Shown here in pieces: positions 16,633-26,256 of a stretch of DNA of 64,000 bases. Each line of letters begins with the position of its first letter. The stretch's first letter is position 1. A model generated the notes under the pieces. It did no database searches and had not been told where the DNA came from. It was given only the letters and a program-made list of their open reading frames with translations. The translations under genes were made by a program, and so were the position numbers. Source of the stretch: an uncultured Thermoanaerobaculia bacterium (GTDB lineage Bacteria > Acidobacteriota > Thermoanaerobaculia > Multivoradales > Multivoraceae); NCBI GenBank assembly GCA_951812325.1, contig OX638294.1, forward strand, positions 2,334,859 through 2,398,858. Direction: 5' to 3'.

Positions 16633-17702
16633 ACCTCTCGGCTCTCGAAGTCGATCCGCGGATCGGTCAGCGTGTACGTGATGTCCGTCAGAAGCTGCAG
16701 TACCAGCGCCAGCAGGGTCGAGATGTAGAGCGTCCCGAAGATGATCGGGTAGTCGCGGGTCACGATCGCCTCGAAGCCCAGGAGCCCCAGACCGTCGAGC
16801 GAAAAGATGATCTCGGCCAGGAGGACGCCGGTGAACAGCGCGCCGACGAGAGCCCGCGGGAAGCCCGCGATGACGATCAACATCGCATTGCGGAAGACGT
16901 GGCCGTAGAGCACGCGCTGCGTCTTCAGCCCCTTCGCCTTTGCCGTCAACACATACTGCTTGTGGATCTCGTCGAGGAACGAGTTCTTCGTCAGCATCGT
17001 GAGCGTGGCGAAGCTTCCCGCCACGAGGGCCGTGATTGGCAGCGCCAGGTGCCAGAAGTAGTCCTTCACCTGGGCCCACAGTCCCAGATCGCCGAAGTCG
17101 TCGGACACCAGGCCGCGCAGCGGGAAGTACTCGATCATCCCACCACGCGCGAAGAGCACGATCAGCAGAACGGCAAGGATGAACGCCGGGATCGCATAGC
17201 CCACCAGGATCACCACGCTCGTCCAGATGTCGAACCGGGAGCCGTCGGCGGTCGCCTTGCGGATGCCGAGCGGTATCGACACGGAGTAGACGATGAGCAG
17301 GGTCCAGAGCCCAAGGGACATCGACACCGGCAGCCGATCGAAGATGAGGTCGATCACCGGCACATCCTGGTAGAAGCTCTCGCCGAGGTCGAAGCGCAGG
17401 TAGTCACGCAGCATGATGAGAAAGCGAACATGCGCGGGCTTGTCGAAGCCGAACTGCCGCTCCAACTCCTCGATCAGCGCCGGGTCGATGCCGCCGGTCG
17501 CGGAGAGCTCGGTCTCCAGGGTCCCGCCCGCCCCGCCGCCCAGCACGCCGACTCCCGCGTCGAGGCTGGTTCCCTGCAGGCGAGCGATCGCCTGATCCAC
17601 CGGACCGCCGGGCGCCGCCTGGATGATGACGAAGTTGACGAACAGCACGCCGACCAGAGTCGGCGCCATGAGGAGAATCCGGCGCAGGACGTAGAGGAGC
17701 AT
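16629..17702 (-). CDS. yejB: ABC permease of peptide importer (YejB-like)
   Basis: A 357-residue inner-membrane permease of the DppB/OppB family, closest in layout to YejB. The N-terminus MLLYVLRRILLMAPTLVGVLFVNFVIIQAAPGGP is the family's first membrane helix. A long periplasmic insertion (residues about 40-95) and FDLGESFYQDVPV follow, and the EAA loop is TAKAKGLKTQRVLYGHVFRNA. It pairs with YejE to form the channel. The stop overlaps the yejE TTG start. In the usual order yejA would lie directly upstream; here the upstream neighbour is the opposite-strand defence cassette, and yejA is found at 26257-28131 on the same strand. Confidence 0.92.
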   Translation of the reverse strand: MLLYVLRRILLMAPTLVGVLFVNFVIIQAAPGGPVDQAIARLQGTSLDAGVGVLGGGAGGTLETELSATGGIDPALIEELERQFGFDKPAHVRFLIMLRDYLRFDLGESFYQDVPVIDLIFDRLPVSMSLGLWTLLIVYSVSIPLGIRKATADGSRFDIWTSVVILVGYAIPAFILAVLLIVLFARGGMIEYFPLRGLVSDDFGDLGLWAQVKDYFWHLALPITALVAGSFATLTMLTKNSFLDEIHKQYVLTAKAKGLKTQRVLYGHVFRNAMLIVIAGFPRALVGALFTGVLLAEIIFSLDGLGLLGFEAIVTRDYPIIFGTLYISTLLALVLQLLTDITYTLTDPRIDFESREV

Positions 17703-17794
17703 GGGAGGACGCGGTTCGTCTATTCGACCACAGACGACCCCGGACGCCGTGAGGTTGCGCTGCCCCTCTGCGAACCCCGCACCAAACCGGGTAC

Positions 17795-17823
17795 TTGACC
17801 AGGTGTCGTCCGGGGCCTACTCC
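17795..17823 (+). promoter_or_regulatory. Candidate promoter for the antitoxin/Zorya cassette
   Basis: TTGACC (17795-17800) and TACTCC (17818-17823) are separated by 17 bp and lie 84 bp before the antitoxin start. The match to a housekeeping promoter is moderate. It is the only candidate I see in the 204-bp gap between yejB and the cassette. Confidence 0.4.
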
Positions 17824-17906
17824 CGTTCGGGTTCGGATCAGAGGGGGATTCGGCTTGGAGATCCGAGAATCCCGGGACGAACAGCGAACAAACCGATTCG
17901 AGTAAC

Positions 17907-18149
17907 ATGACCCGCTACGTGAAGATCGGCGAAGCCAGGACGCACCTCTCAGCGCTGCTCGCGGAGGTGGAAGCGGGTGAGGATCTGGTCCTTTGTCGCG
18001 GCGCAACGCCGATTGCCCATGTGACGCCGATCTTCGACGGACGGGAGCACGCCGCCCTGTGCGGGACGCTGCCTCGGGAACGGGCGAAACAGCGCGCGGT
18101 GACGACCTCGGAACTCCTGTCCTGGCGCCACGAAGGACACACGCGCTGA
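17907..18149 (+). CDS. Phd/YefM-family antitoxin
   Basis: An 80-residue antitoxin beginning MTRYVKIGEARTHLSALLAEVEAGEDLVLCRGATPIAHVTPI, the typical Phd/YefM DNA-binding N-terminal domain. The C-terminal TTSELLSWRHEGHTR would bind the toxin. It overlaps the following vapC frame by TGATG. It normally represses its own operon. Because the partner toxin is frameshifted, it may now be a stand-alone regulator at the head of the Zorya cassette. Confidence 0.88.
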   Translation: MTRYVKIGEARTHLSALLAEVEAGEDLVLCRGATPIAHVTPIFDGREHAALCGTLPRERAKQRAVTTSELLSWRHEGHTR

Positions 18150-18594
18150 TGGCATTCGTTCCCGACGCTTCGGTGGCGGTTGCCTGGGTGCTGCCGGACG
18201 AGGAAGCCACGCTGGCCGATCTGGCATCGGACCGTCTGGGCAACGACACGGCGAAGGTACCGGACGTGTTCTGGCACGAGCCGCGAAATTTGCTGTTGTC
18301 CGCCGAACGGCGTGGCCGGATCGACAACCGCCACGCCGACCTTCCCATGGCACGGCTGCGCCGGCTGCCAATCCACTGCCCCGGCGAAGCGGAAGACCGT
18401 CACGTCATGGCGCTGGCGCGAGACCACCGCCTGACGGCCTACCCGCGAGCTACCTGGCGCTGGCGATCCGCGAGGGCTGCGCTCTGGCCAGCCTGGACCG
18501 GCGCTTGACCGAAGCGGCCGGCGCCGAAGGCGTGGAGACGCTCACCCAGGCTGGCTGCCAGGAGTTCAGTCGGCCTGCCCGCGGTCGATCGTGA
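18149..18594 (+). pseudogene. VapC PIN-domain toxin disrupted by a frameshift
   Basis: The frame from ATG 18149 reads like VapC (FVPDASVAVAWVLPDE... VPDVFWHEPRNLLLSAERRGRI... MALARDHRLTAY). After TAY it loses the expected D-A-S-Y-L segment and runs to a stop at 18508. One frame over, starting at about 18447, the sequence continues SYLALAIREGCALASLDRRLTEAAGAEGVETL to a stop at 18592-18594. A 1-nt deletion at about 18443-18447 therefore removed the active-site Asp and the C-terminal helices. The restored stop is 7 bp before zorA. A sequencing error would give the same picture. Confidence 0.75.
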
Positions 18595-18601
18595 GACAGC
18601 G

Positions 18602-20347
18602 GTGTCGCTGAGCAACCTGGCCGACTTCGTTCTCGCCTGGCCGTTCGTCCTCCTCTACTGCTTGTCGATCGTCGCCTTCTTCGGCAGGCAGTGGTGGAGG
18701 CTCACAGCGGGGGCGCGGGCAGTTGGCAGCGATCTCCGGCGCCTGACCGAACAACTCGGCGGCATCGACGGCCAGCAGGGTTTCGTCGCGAAGTTCGAGG
18801 AATACAACGCCAAGGCCGAGCAGGCCTTCGGTCTGACCTGGACCGAGTTCGTCGAGACCCTGGTCATGCCGGTGCCGGACTCGGGAGATCCGATCCGCAA
18901 CACAGGGGATGTCTCCGGGTACTTGAACGAGACCACGATCGTCGCACCGCGGGTATCGCTGGCCTTCTACCAGTCTGTGCCGAATCTGCTTACGGGCTTC
19001 GGCATCCTCGGTACCTTCATCGGCCTGTCGTTTGGAGTCGGCGCGGCGGCGGGCGGTGTCGCTTCCGGCGATCCGGACCAGATGACCGCAGCGCTGAGGG
19101 AACTCCTCCAAGGCGCGTCGCTCGCGTTCTTCACCTCGATCGCCGGTGTGGCAACGTCCATTGGATTCGTCTTCGCCCACCGCAGATCGACCCGCACTCT
19201 CCAGCAGGCGCTGGACGCCTGGGTCGGCGCGATCGAGAAGCGCCTTGAGCGGGTCACACCAGCTGGCGTAGCCCTGGAACAGCTAAAGCAACAGAGCCGC
19301 ACCGCAAGACAGGTTGCGCGGTTCAACACCGACCTGGCCATCACCTTGGGGCAGGCCCTTGAGGAGAAGGTCGCCGGGCGGCTCTCGCCACTGCTCGAGA
19401 AGCTGGTGGATGCCGTGGGAGAACTTCGAACCGACCGCTCGACCGACGCCGCGAAGTTGATGGAAGTGGCGACCAACAGCTTCACGGAGGTCATGGAAGC
19501 CAAGTCCGGCGACAAGTTCGACCAGATGTCCACCGTGCTGGAGGACCTGAACCGCACCCTGGCAGATTCCTCCGAGCACCTCAAGAAGTCCCAGAAGGAG
19601 GTCGGCGAAGCCCTCGCTACAGTGGTTGAGTCGGTGGCGCAGGGGGCCGCGGCAACGGCGAAGGAGCTACGCCAATCAGCGGCCGAGTCTGCGGAACAGG
19701 TGCGCAACGCGAACCGCGAAACGGCAGCGGAACTGCAAGCCAACGTGGACCGGGCCGCTGCGAAAATGGCCGCGGCGGCCGATGAGGTGTCGATCAAGGT
19801 TGCGGACTCGGGTCACGGGCTCGAGTCAGCGACGCAGAACCTCCTCCTTTCCACACAGCAAAGCCGCGAACTGCTGGATGCCATGGGGGCGGTGATCGGC
19901 CAGCTGAACAGTGTAGGGAGCACGATCAAGGAGACCGAGCAGTCGATGGGGGGTGCGGCGGCCAGGATGGACAAAGCCGCCGACACGATTCGGCAATCCA
20001 GCGACCGGGTAGCCTCCGCGCTGAAGAGCACACATGGACTCGTGCAGCAGGTGGACGAAATGGTGGGCGCATTGGGCGAATACCAGGAGTTCGCGTCGGC
20101 CTCCTGGACGTCGTACCAGACGCGATTCGAGGGGATCGACGCGTCGCTCGCCAAGGTCTTCGAGAACCTGGACGGGGCTCTCACTGGCTACTGCAACCTC
20201 GTGCAGGAATTCGCCAGCCAACTGGACGGCACCACCTCGAACACGATCCAGAGCTTGGCAAGCGCCACGAGTGGTCTCAACGAGTCGATCGAGGTACTGG
20301 TCGAGGTACTGGTCGAGGTGATGGACGAGCGGAACGGGAAACCATGA
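18602..20347 (+). CDS. zorA: Zorya anti-phage system protein ZorA (MotA/ExbB-like)
   Basis: A 581-residue MotA/TolQ/ExbB-type inner-membrane protein with a long cytoplasmic tail. Membrane segments are WPFVLLYCLSIVAFFG (about 14-29), NLLTGFGILGTFIGLSFGVGAAAG (about 129-152) and ASLAFFTSIAGVATSIGFVFA (about 174-194). From residue 200 to the end there is a long alpha-helical coiled coil (KELRQSAAESAEQVRNANRETAAEL, etc.), which in ZorA forms the intracellular tail of the ZorAB motor. It starts with GTG and overlaps zorB by ATGA. ZorA and ZorB form a proton- or sodium-driven stator that senses infection and signals to ZorC and ZorD. Confidence 0.92.
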   Translation: MSLSNLADFVLAWPFVLLYCLSIVAFFGRQWWRLTAGARAVGSDLRRLTEQLGGIDGQQGFVAKFEEYNAKAEQAFGLTWTEFVETLVMPVPDSGDPIRNTGDVSGYLNETTIVAPRVSLAFYQSVPNLLTGFGILGTFIGLSFGVGAAAGGVASGDPDQMTAALRELLQGASLAFFTSIAGVATSIGFVFAHRRSTRTLQQALDAWVGAIEKRLERVTPAGVALEQLKQQSRTARQVARFNTDLAITLGQALEEKVAGRLSPLLEKLVDAVGELRTDRSTDAAKLMEVATNSFTEVMEAKSGDKFDQMSTVLEDLNRTLADSSEHLKKSQKEVGEALATVVESVAQGAAATAKELRQSAAESAEQVRNANRETAAELQANVDRAAAKMAAAADEVSIKVADSGHGLESATQNLLLSTQQSRELLDAMGAVIGQLNSVGSTIKETEQSMGGAAARMDKAADTIRQSSDRVASALKSTHGLVQQVDEMVGALGEYQEFASASWTSYQTRFEGIDASLAKVFENLDGALTGYCNLVQEFASQLDGTTSNTIQSLASATSGLNESIEVLVEVLVEVMDERNGKP

Positions 20348-21249
20348 GCAGTGGCAGATCCGGACGATCCCCAGCAGCTACCGGACAGAGTTACCTGGCC
20401 ACGGTCAGCGACCTCGTATCCGCCCTGATCTTCGTGTTCATCATCATGCTGGCGGTGTTCGCGTATCAACTCGCCAACGTGACCGAGGAGCAGGAGAGCG
20501 TCACCGAAGAACTGACCGCTGGCCGCGAGACGCGAGACCAAATCCTCGAGGCGATTGCGAACCGCCTCATGGACGCAGGAATCCGCGTGGAAGTGCTGGG
20601 CGAGCAGGGGGTCCTGAGACTGTCGGACAACGCGATCAACTTCCCCTCCGGCGGCGAGACGCCGATCACCGAACACGTCGGGCACGTCGGCATCCTGGCT
20701 CAGGCCATCGCCGAAATCGTGCCCTGCTACGTGTCACCGGACCGTGCCGCATCGGCTGCCGGACCAGCCCCGGCGCTCGCGCCAGCCGCAGGCGGAAACC
20801 AGCCCGACCCGGCCCCAACGGATGGTGAAGCCCCGGCCTGGTGCACGGCCCGACCGCCTGCCGCGGTCCATGAGTGCCAGGAACGCCGCCATCCGTGGCT
20901 GCTCGAGACGCTGTTGATCGAGGGTCATACGGACGATGTGCCGGTCGCCGCCGGACGCCGTTTTCGCGACAATCTCGAACTCTCCTCGATGCGGGCGGCC
21001 ACCGTGCACCGCATGATCACCGCCTGCGAGCCAAGAGTCGTGCGACTGCGGAACACCCAGGATCACCCCATCCTGTCCACCAGCGGCTACGGCAACACCC
21101 GGCCGGCGAGCCTGGATCCGGTCAGGTTCCACGAAAACCGTCGGATCGATCTGCGCTTTCTCCTCGAACCTCCCGAAGGTGTCTTCGCCCGGAACCAGGT
21201 CGAGGTTGCACGGGAACTCCGCCAGCGAATGGGCGCCGGACCCCGATGA
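20344..21249 (+). CDS. zorB: Zorya anti-phage system protein ZorB (MotB/OmpA-like)
   Basis: A 301-residue MotB-like protein. A short cytoplasmic N-terminus is followed by a single membrane helix (SDLVSALIFVFIIMLAVFAYQLA, about 22-44), whose Asp in SDLVSAL matches the ion-binding aspartate of MotB. The periplasmic part is an OmpA-like peptidoglycan-binding domain with IEGHTDDVPV, NLELSSMRAATVHRMI, GYGNTRPA and NRRIDLRF. A Pro/Ala-rich insertion lies at about residues 138-170. It anchors the ZorA5B2 motor to the cell wall. The stop overlaps the zorC start (ATGA). Confidence 0.93.
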   Translation: MSSGRSGRSPAATGQSYLATVSDLVSALIFVFIIMLAVFAYQLANVTEEQESVTEELTAGRETRDQILEAIANRLMDAGIRVEVLGEQGVLRLSDNAINFPSGGETPITEHVGHVGILAQAIAEIVPCYVSPDRAASAAGPAPALAPAAGGNQPDPAPTDGEAPAWCTARPPAAVHECQERRHPWLLETLLIEGHTDDVPVAAGRRFRDNLELSSMRAATVHRMITACEPRVVRLRNTQDHPILSTSGYGNTRPASLDPVRFHENRRIDLRFLLEPPEGVFARNQVEVARELRQRMGAGPR

Positions 21250-22745
21250 GCGAGGGCGCCCTGCGGGAAGCGCTGGACCTTGGCCACAGCCTGCCCCGGC
21301 TGGATTCCTCCTTCACACCCGAGAGAACCCTGGCCGCAGCCAAGGAAGTGAAGCGGAAACTCGGCGACGGCCAAATGGGAGCCGCGCCCGCCCGCTACGA
21401 CCTGGATTCGCTCCATCGACGGGTCCGGGCGGCGTGGCGGTCCGGTCGTGGTGCACGGGACCTCGGCGCCCTCGACCTGCGAAGGCTGCCGTGGGTGCTC
21501 TGCTACTCGCCAGATCGGGGCCCTGCGGACACCGCGTGGGAGTCGCGCCCCTGGCTCGCCGAAGACCGGCGACTGCTTCGTGAGTACGGCCAGTGGCTGA
21601 GCAGGGGCGGCCGACGCCGGGCGGTGCAGACGCTGCTCCACGTGTTCCTGCGCGACTATCCTGTCCGGCTCGAAACCTTCGAGAATCTGCGGTCGATCCT
21701 GAAGAAGGAGGTGTTCAGGCGCGAGGAGTCCTCGCTTTCCGAGTGGGCGCGTCGCTGCCGCCGGAACGACCTGTTGGAGAAGAACGGCAGCAAGTCGTTC
21801 ATCGGCAAGGCGATCGACATGGAAGGGGCCGTGGAGACATCCGTGAACGATGTGTTGGTGGCCGCCGGGTTCGACGGCCCTCTGGAGCGGAGCGCATTCG
21901 TCCGGGAAGGCCTGCACAGGTACCTCTCGGGCGCCGAGGAGGTGTCGAAGCTGGTGCTGGAGGCAGGCGAAACCAGGAAGCTGGAACGCCTGCTCGCCCT
22001 GCTCCAATGCGAAGATGACCTGCGGTTCCGCGAACGGGCGACCCGGAAGGCGATCGCCGAGAGCCTCCTCGAGCCCATCTCAACGGAGGTGGATGCACCG
22101 GCGCCCGCGGTGAAGGAGGCACTGCAACGGTTCTTCCTGCGCTGCTACGGCGATCCCCGACTGCCGTCCGGGCGCCCGAACTGGTCTGTCGCGCGGGAGA
22201 AGGTCCGGCGGGTGGTCATTCGCTGGCTGAACGAGCAGTCGATCGATCTGTTCTTCCGGGTCGTCGAGGACACGGCGCTCGACAGGCACTGGCGCTACCG
22301 GAAGGCCTTCTGGCGGACCTGCTTCGATGACCATCTGATCGACGATGTCTGGTTCGTCCTCGGGAGCCGCGCACGGGATCACCTCAAACACGTGAGCCAG
22401 GACGACGATGCGGCGGAGACGACGGCCACCTTGACCGGAGCTGCATCTGCGCAGTCCGTCTTGCTCATGCGGATGGCCAACGGGGTCACGGTCGCCGAGT
22501 GGAGCCACAACGGGGCCTGCCGGATGTGGCTGCGCGGGAGTACCGACGCGCCGGAGATGTACAAGCCAGACTACGCGCGATCCGACGTTCTTCACGGCCA
22601 GGACCATCGCCAACGTCACTACGGCAGCGATGTCGGCGCCTGGCAAAGGGCGCTCGCCGACTGGCTGTACCAGAACACGGGCCTACGCATTGATCGGAGT
22701 GGCTTCCCAGGGACGTTCACGGGCGTACCGGCCAAGGGATGGTGA
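21246..22745 (+). CDS. zorC: Zorya type I effector protein ZorC (EH-signature protein)
   Basis: A 499-residue soluble protein. The mid-section (LDRHWRYRKAFWRTCFDDHLIDDVWFVLG) and the C-terminal VTVAEWSHNGACRMWLRG, with the conserved Glu and His, fit the EH-signature domain that defines ZorC. It ends ADWLYQNTGLRIDRSGFPG. ZorC occurs only in type I Zorya, where it acts with ZorD downstream of the ZorAB motor and binds DNA. It is translationally coupled to zorB and sits immediately before zorD, as in the canonical zorABCD order. Confidence 0.88.
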   Translation: MSEGALREALDLGHSLPRLDSSFTPERTLAAAKEVKRKLGDGQMGAAPARYDLDSLHRRVRAAWRSGRGARDLGALDLRRLPWVLCYSPDRGPADTAWESRPWLAEDRRLLREYGQWLSRGGRRRAVQTLLHVFLRDYPVRLETFENLRSILKKEVFRREESSLSEWARRCRRNDLLEKNGSKSFIGKAIDMEGAVETSVNDVLVAAGFDGPLERSAFVREGLHRYLSGAEEVSKLVLEAGETRKLERLLALLQCEDDLRFRERATRKAIAESLLEPISTEVDAPAPAVKEALQRFFLRCYGDPRLPSGRPNWSVAREKVRRVVIRWLNEQSIDLFFRVVEDTALDRHWRYRKAFWRTCFDDHLIDDVWFVLGSRARDHLKHVSQDDDAAETTATLTGAASAQSVLLMRMANGVTVAEWSHNGACRMWLRGSTDAPEMYKPDYARSDVLHGQDHRQRHYGSDVGAWQRALADWLYQNTGLRIDRSGFPGTFTGVPAKGW

Positions 22746-22818
22746 CTCTGTGCCGAGATCACGTCGCGACCACGCCCGGCGCTCCTCCTGCGGACCGGCA
22801 CGGGGGATGGAGGCATAC

Positions 22819-25800
22819 GTGACGAATCGATTCGCGTTCGAGCCCACCGCCGCCGGACTGGTCGTCCGGTTGGACGTCGATCCGCCGGTTCCGGCGCCCG
22901 ATTGGACGACCACGAAGGGTGCACCGGCCGGCGCCGGGATCTTCCTCCGGCTGCGCGACGAAGGCGCCGCCGAGGAAAGCGACGATCAAGGGGTCCCCTT
23001 GTCGGAGTCGTCGTCGGAGCGGGGTCAATCGCTACTCGTCTCGTGGTCCGGCGTCGCGGGTCTGGGTGTCGAGGAGTTGCAGTACGCGGGACTGCCGGAC
23101 GCCGCACCCCTGGCCCTCGATGTCGTCGCCACCGGGGATATTCACGATCCTGACTTCGAAATCCGGTACGGCTTCATCCGCTCGGGCCTAAGAGTGCCGG
23201 GCGCCAGAAGGATCGGCGCCTGGCTCGAGGTCGGCGACCGTTCCTTCGTGCTGCTCGACCCGATCCATGCGATCACCGAAGCGATCGACGCGTTCCCCGC
23301 CGCACCGGAGACCGCCCTGGAGCGGCGGATGCTGGCCTGGGGCCGCATTGCGGACATGCTGCCGGAGGACGCGGTCACGGACGACCACCTCTGCGATCTT
23401 CAGATCTTCGTGGCGTCGACCTTTGAACTCGATCCTTTGAAGAACGAGTGTGGTGAACCGGACTTCGACCCGGTCATAGGTCAGTTGGAGACTGCGACGA
23501 ACGCCGGCGGCGAAGAGGAGCAGCGCTTCAATCGCAGTCTGCCGCCGGCACGCCAGTGTGAATTCGCGGCCTACTTCCGTCGTTACCAACAGGTGCGGCC
23601 CCGATACCCGGTGGGAAACGGCACGTACGTGATGCTGACGCCGGAAGTGGAGCGGGCGCTGGGCGCCGTTCGCGAAGCCCAGAAGGGCTCGCGCGAGGAG
23701 CGACGAGACTTCCTCCGGAACCCGGCGCCCTATCTGCGGCGGGCCCTGGACCCAGGCGGCGGCAACGGCGTCGAGACTGCCGCCGACCCGATCGAGGTCG
23801 ACGCAGTGTTCTGGGACCACGACCTGAGCGACCGCGTGCGAGACGTCGGTGTCTGGGAGCCCAAGGTGCTTCCGTGGATCCGCCGCTCGGGGAATTCCTG
23901 GCTACCGCCCGAGCAACTGGGGCTCCGAATCGGCGAACTGACTGTACAGCTCGATCCCGAAGAGCTGCCGGGTCTTCGCGAACGTCTTCAGAGCGCCGTC
24001 GAGCACGGCTGCTCCATGGTCAACGTACAGGGCGTCGAGATTCCTGCCAAGCCGGAGACGTTGAAGGCGGTCGAGCGGTTGATCCGCGAGACGGCGCCGG
24101 TCGTGCCGCCGGCGCCGAGGCCGCCGCTCCCACCGAAACCTCCCCAGGACGATGTCGTCCTGCTCATCCTGGACAACCTGGAAGAGATCCAGTATCGGAC
24201 CGATCGACAGCAGAGGCCGCCGGGCATCCGAGACGTGACCCTTGATCTCGAGCCGGAGAGAGCCCTCTACCGGCACCAGAAGGAAGCGCTCAAGTGGCTG
24301 TTCCGCCACTGGGAGGCAGGCAGCCAGGGCGCCCTGCTCGCCGACGACATGGGACTCGGCAAGACTCTCGAGGCCCTGGCCTTCCTGTACTGCGTGAAGA
24401 ACGCTCCGGGAGGCAACAACGCCGGGCCGATCCTGATCGTCGCCCCGACCGGACTGCTCCGGAACTGGGCGGCGGAACATGCCGCCCACCTCCGCGAGCC
24501 GGGGCTCGGTGCTCCCCTCGAAGCCCACGGCAAAGGTCTGCGGGAGTTGCGAACAGGGCCAGGCGGCAAGGAGACTCAGGACGCCGCCTCCACCGGCGTG
24601 CCTCTGCAACTCCTCGACGTCGAGCGGCTTCGGAGAGCAGACTGGGTGCTGACGACCTACGAGACCCTGCGCGACTATCAGCACAGCTTCGGGCGTGTCC
24701 GTTGGCGCGCCGCGGTGTTCGACGAAGCGCACAAGATGAAGAACCCGGGCGCCAAGCTGACGGAGGCCGCCTTGGCGATGAACACGGACTTCGCCCTGCT
24801 CCTGACGGGAACGCCGGTCGAGAACCGACCTGCCGACGTGTGGTCGCTTCTCGACCGCGTGGCCCCGGGCCGGGAAGGCACCCTGAAGGAATTCAGCAAA
24901 CGCTTCGAGGTGGACAACGGCGACGACGTGGATCGACTGAAGGAGCTCAGGAAGCGACTGATCGAGCCGTACGAACCCGACGCCGACCAGGCCGACACGG
25001 GACAAAGGGCGCCCGTCGCGTCGCCGGCGCTAATGATGCGGCGATTGAAGGAGGATCACGTCGAAGGCCTGCCGCCCAAGAGAATCCACCGACTGGAGGT
25101 CGACATGCCGCAGCCCCAGGCTGAGGTCTACAAACGGGCGGTCGAGCAGGGCCAACAGATCGGGACGGATGCCGGGCTTCAGAAGAAGGGAGGCATCCTG
25201 GGGGTCCTGCAGAAGCTCCGCAGCACCTCGCTGCATCCTGTTCGCCCCGGCGACGAGGACAAGCCGGACGACAGCTACATCCGGGAGTCGGCCCGGCTGT
25301 CGGAGGCGTTCCGGATTCTCGGCCGAATCGCGAACCAGAACGAGAAGGCCCTGCTGTTCGTCGAATCGCTGTCAATGCAGGGCTTCCTGATCGGCGCGTT
25401 GAGGCGCCGTTTTGGGCTGCGCGAGGATCCCCTGGTGATCAACGGCGCGATCGCCGGCCGCCTCCGCAAGCAGCGGGTCGACGTGTTCCAGCGACGCAAG
25501 GGCTTCGACGTGATGGTCCTGTCTCCACGCGCCGGAGGCGTGGGCCTGACCCTGACGGCGGCAAACCATGTGATCCATCTGTCCCGCTGGTGGAACCCGG
25601 CGGTGGAGGATCAGTGCACGGACCGGGCGCACCGAATCGGCCAGGAACGAGAGGTCCAGGTCTACCTGCCTCTGGCGCGACACTGCCGCTTTGGCGAACA
25701 CAGCTTCGACCTGAAGCTGGATCAGCTGTTGGAACGAAAGCGGGAGATGAACCGGCGCGTCCTGGCGCCGGTGGCGCCGTCCAGGGATGAACTGCGGAAC

Positions 25801-26247
25801 CTCTACGCGGCGGTAGTCGAACCGGTGGAAGACGACGACCTCGCAGCACGGCGAGGCGGGTCGGCCCGTGAGGTCGATCTCCTGGACCCGATCGCGTTCG
25901 AGCGCTGGGTGCTGCAGGAACTCGCGACGGCCGGCTATGAGCCCAGGCGGACGCCCGCCAGCGGGGACCGGGGTGCGGACGGTCTGCTTTACTCGCGTGG
26001 CAGCGGTAAGGCGCACACTCTGATCGTGCAGTGCAAGCACCTTGATCCTCACCACAAGTGCGGGAAGTCGGCAGTCCGAGAGGTTCTGAAGGCTCTGGGG
26101 GCCTACGAGATTGAAGGGAGCCCGGTGCCGATCGTAGTGACAAGCGGCGCCGGCTTCACCGGCGGCGCTGAACGCCTGGCGCACCGCAAGGGAGTGCGGC
26201 TGGTGGATCGCGATCGCCTGGACCAACTCCGGCGATGGAAGGCCTGA
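22819..26247 (+). CDS. zorD: Zorya type I effector ZorD (SNF2 helicase with Mrr-like nuclease domain)
   Basis: A 1142-residue helicase-nuclease. I favour the GTG at 22819 because a perfect GGAGG lies five bases upstream; GTG 22750 and ATG 22807 are in-frame alternatives. The SNF2/SWI2 core (about 535-1020) has Walker A ADDMGLGKT, the DEAH box FDEAHKMKNPGAK, LTGTPVENR, and motif VI QCTDRAHRIGQERE. The C-terminus (about 1020-1142) is a restriction-endonuclease-like Mrr domain with FERWVLQELATAGYE, GDRGADGLLY and the QCK catalytic triplet (LIVQCKH). This two-domain design defines ZorD of type I Zorya. It ends 9 bp from the stop codon of convergent yejA. Confidence 0.93.
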   Translation: MTNRFAFEPTAAGLVVRLDVDPPVPAPDWTTTKGAPAGAGIFLRLRDEGAAEESDDQGVPLSESSSERGQSLLVSWSGVAGLGVEELQYAGLPDAAPLALDVVATGDIHDPDFEIRYGFIRSGLRVPGARRIGAWLEVGDRSFVLLDPIHAITEAIDAFPAAPETALERRMLAWGRIADMLPEDAVTDDHLCDLQIFVASTFELDPLKNECGEPDFDPVIGQLETATNAGGEEEQRFNRSLPPARQCEFAAYFRRYQQVRPRYPVGNGTYVMLTPEVERALGAVREAQKGSREERRDFLRNPAPYLRRALDPGGGNGVETAADPIEVDAVFWDHDLSDRVRDVGVWEPKVLPWIRRSGNSWLPPEQLGLRIGELTVQLDPEELPGLRERLQSAVEHGCSMVNVQGVEIPAKPETLKAVERLIRETAPVVPPAPRPPLPPKPPQDDVVLLILDNLEEIQYRTDRQQRPPGIRDVTLDLEPERALYRHQKEALKWLFRHWEAGSQGALLADDMGLGKTLEALAFLYCVKNAPGGNNAGPILIVAPTGLLRNWAAEHAAHLREPGLGAPLEAHGKGLRELRTGPGGKETQDAASTGVPLQLLDVERLRRADWVLTTYETLRDYQHSFGRVRWRAAVFDEAHKMKNPGAKLTEAALAMNTDFALLLTGTPVENRPADVWSLLDRVAPGREGTLKEFSKRFEVDNGDDVDRLKELRKRLIEPYEPDADQADTGQRAPVASPALMMRRLKEDHVEGLPPKRIHRLEVDMPQPQAEVYKRAVEQGQQIGTDAGLQKKGGILGVLQKLRSTSLHPVRPGDEDKPDDSYIRESARLSEAFRILGRIANQNEKALLFVESLSMQGFLIGALRRRFGLREDPLVINGAIAGRLRKQRVDVFQRRKGFDVMVLSPRAGGVGLTLTAANHVIHLSRWWNPAVEDQCTDRAHRIGQEREVQVYLPLARHCRFGEHSFDLKLDQLLERKREMNRRVLAPVAPSRDELRNLYAAVVEPVEDDDLAARRGGSAREVDLLDPIAFERWVLQELATAGYEPRRTPASGDRGADGLLYSRGSGKAHTLIVQCKHLDPHHKCGKSAVREVLKALGAYEIEGSPVPIVVTSGAGFTGGAERLAHRKGVRLVDRDRLDQLRRWKA

Positions 26248-26256
26248 GGCTCCCCG

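Noticed and set aside
17907..26247. Prophage or integrative element around Zorya
   Set aside because: No integrase, phage structural gene or att-like direct repeat was found at either edge.
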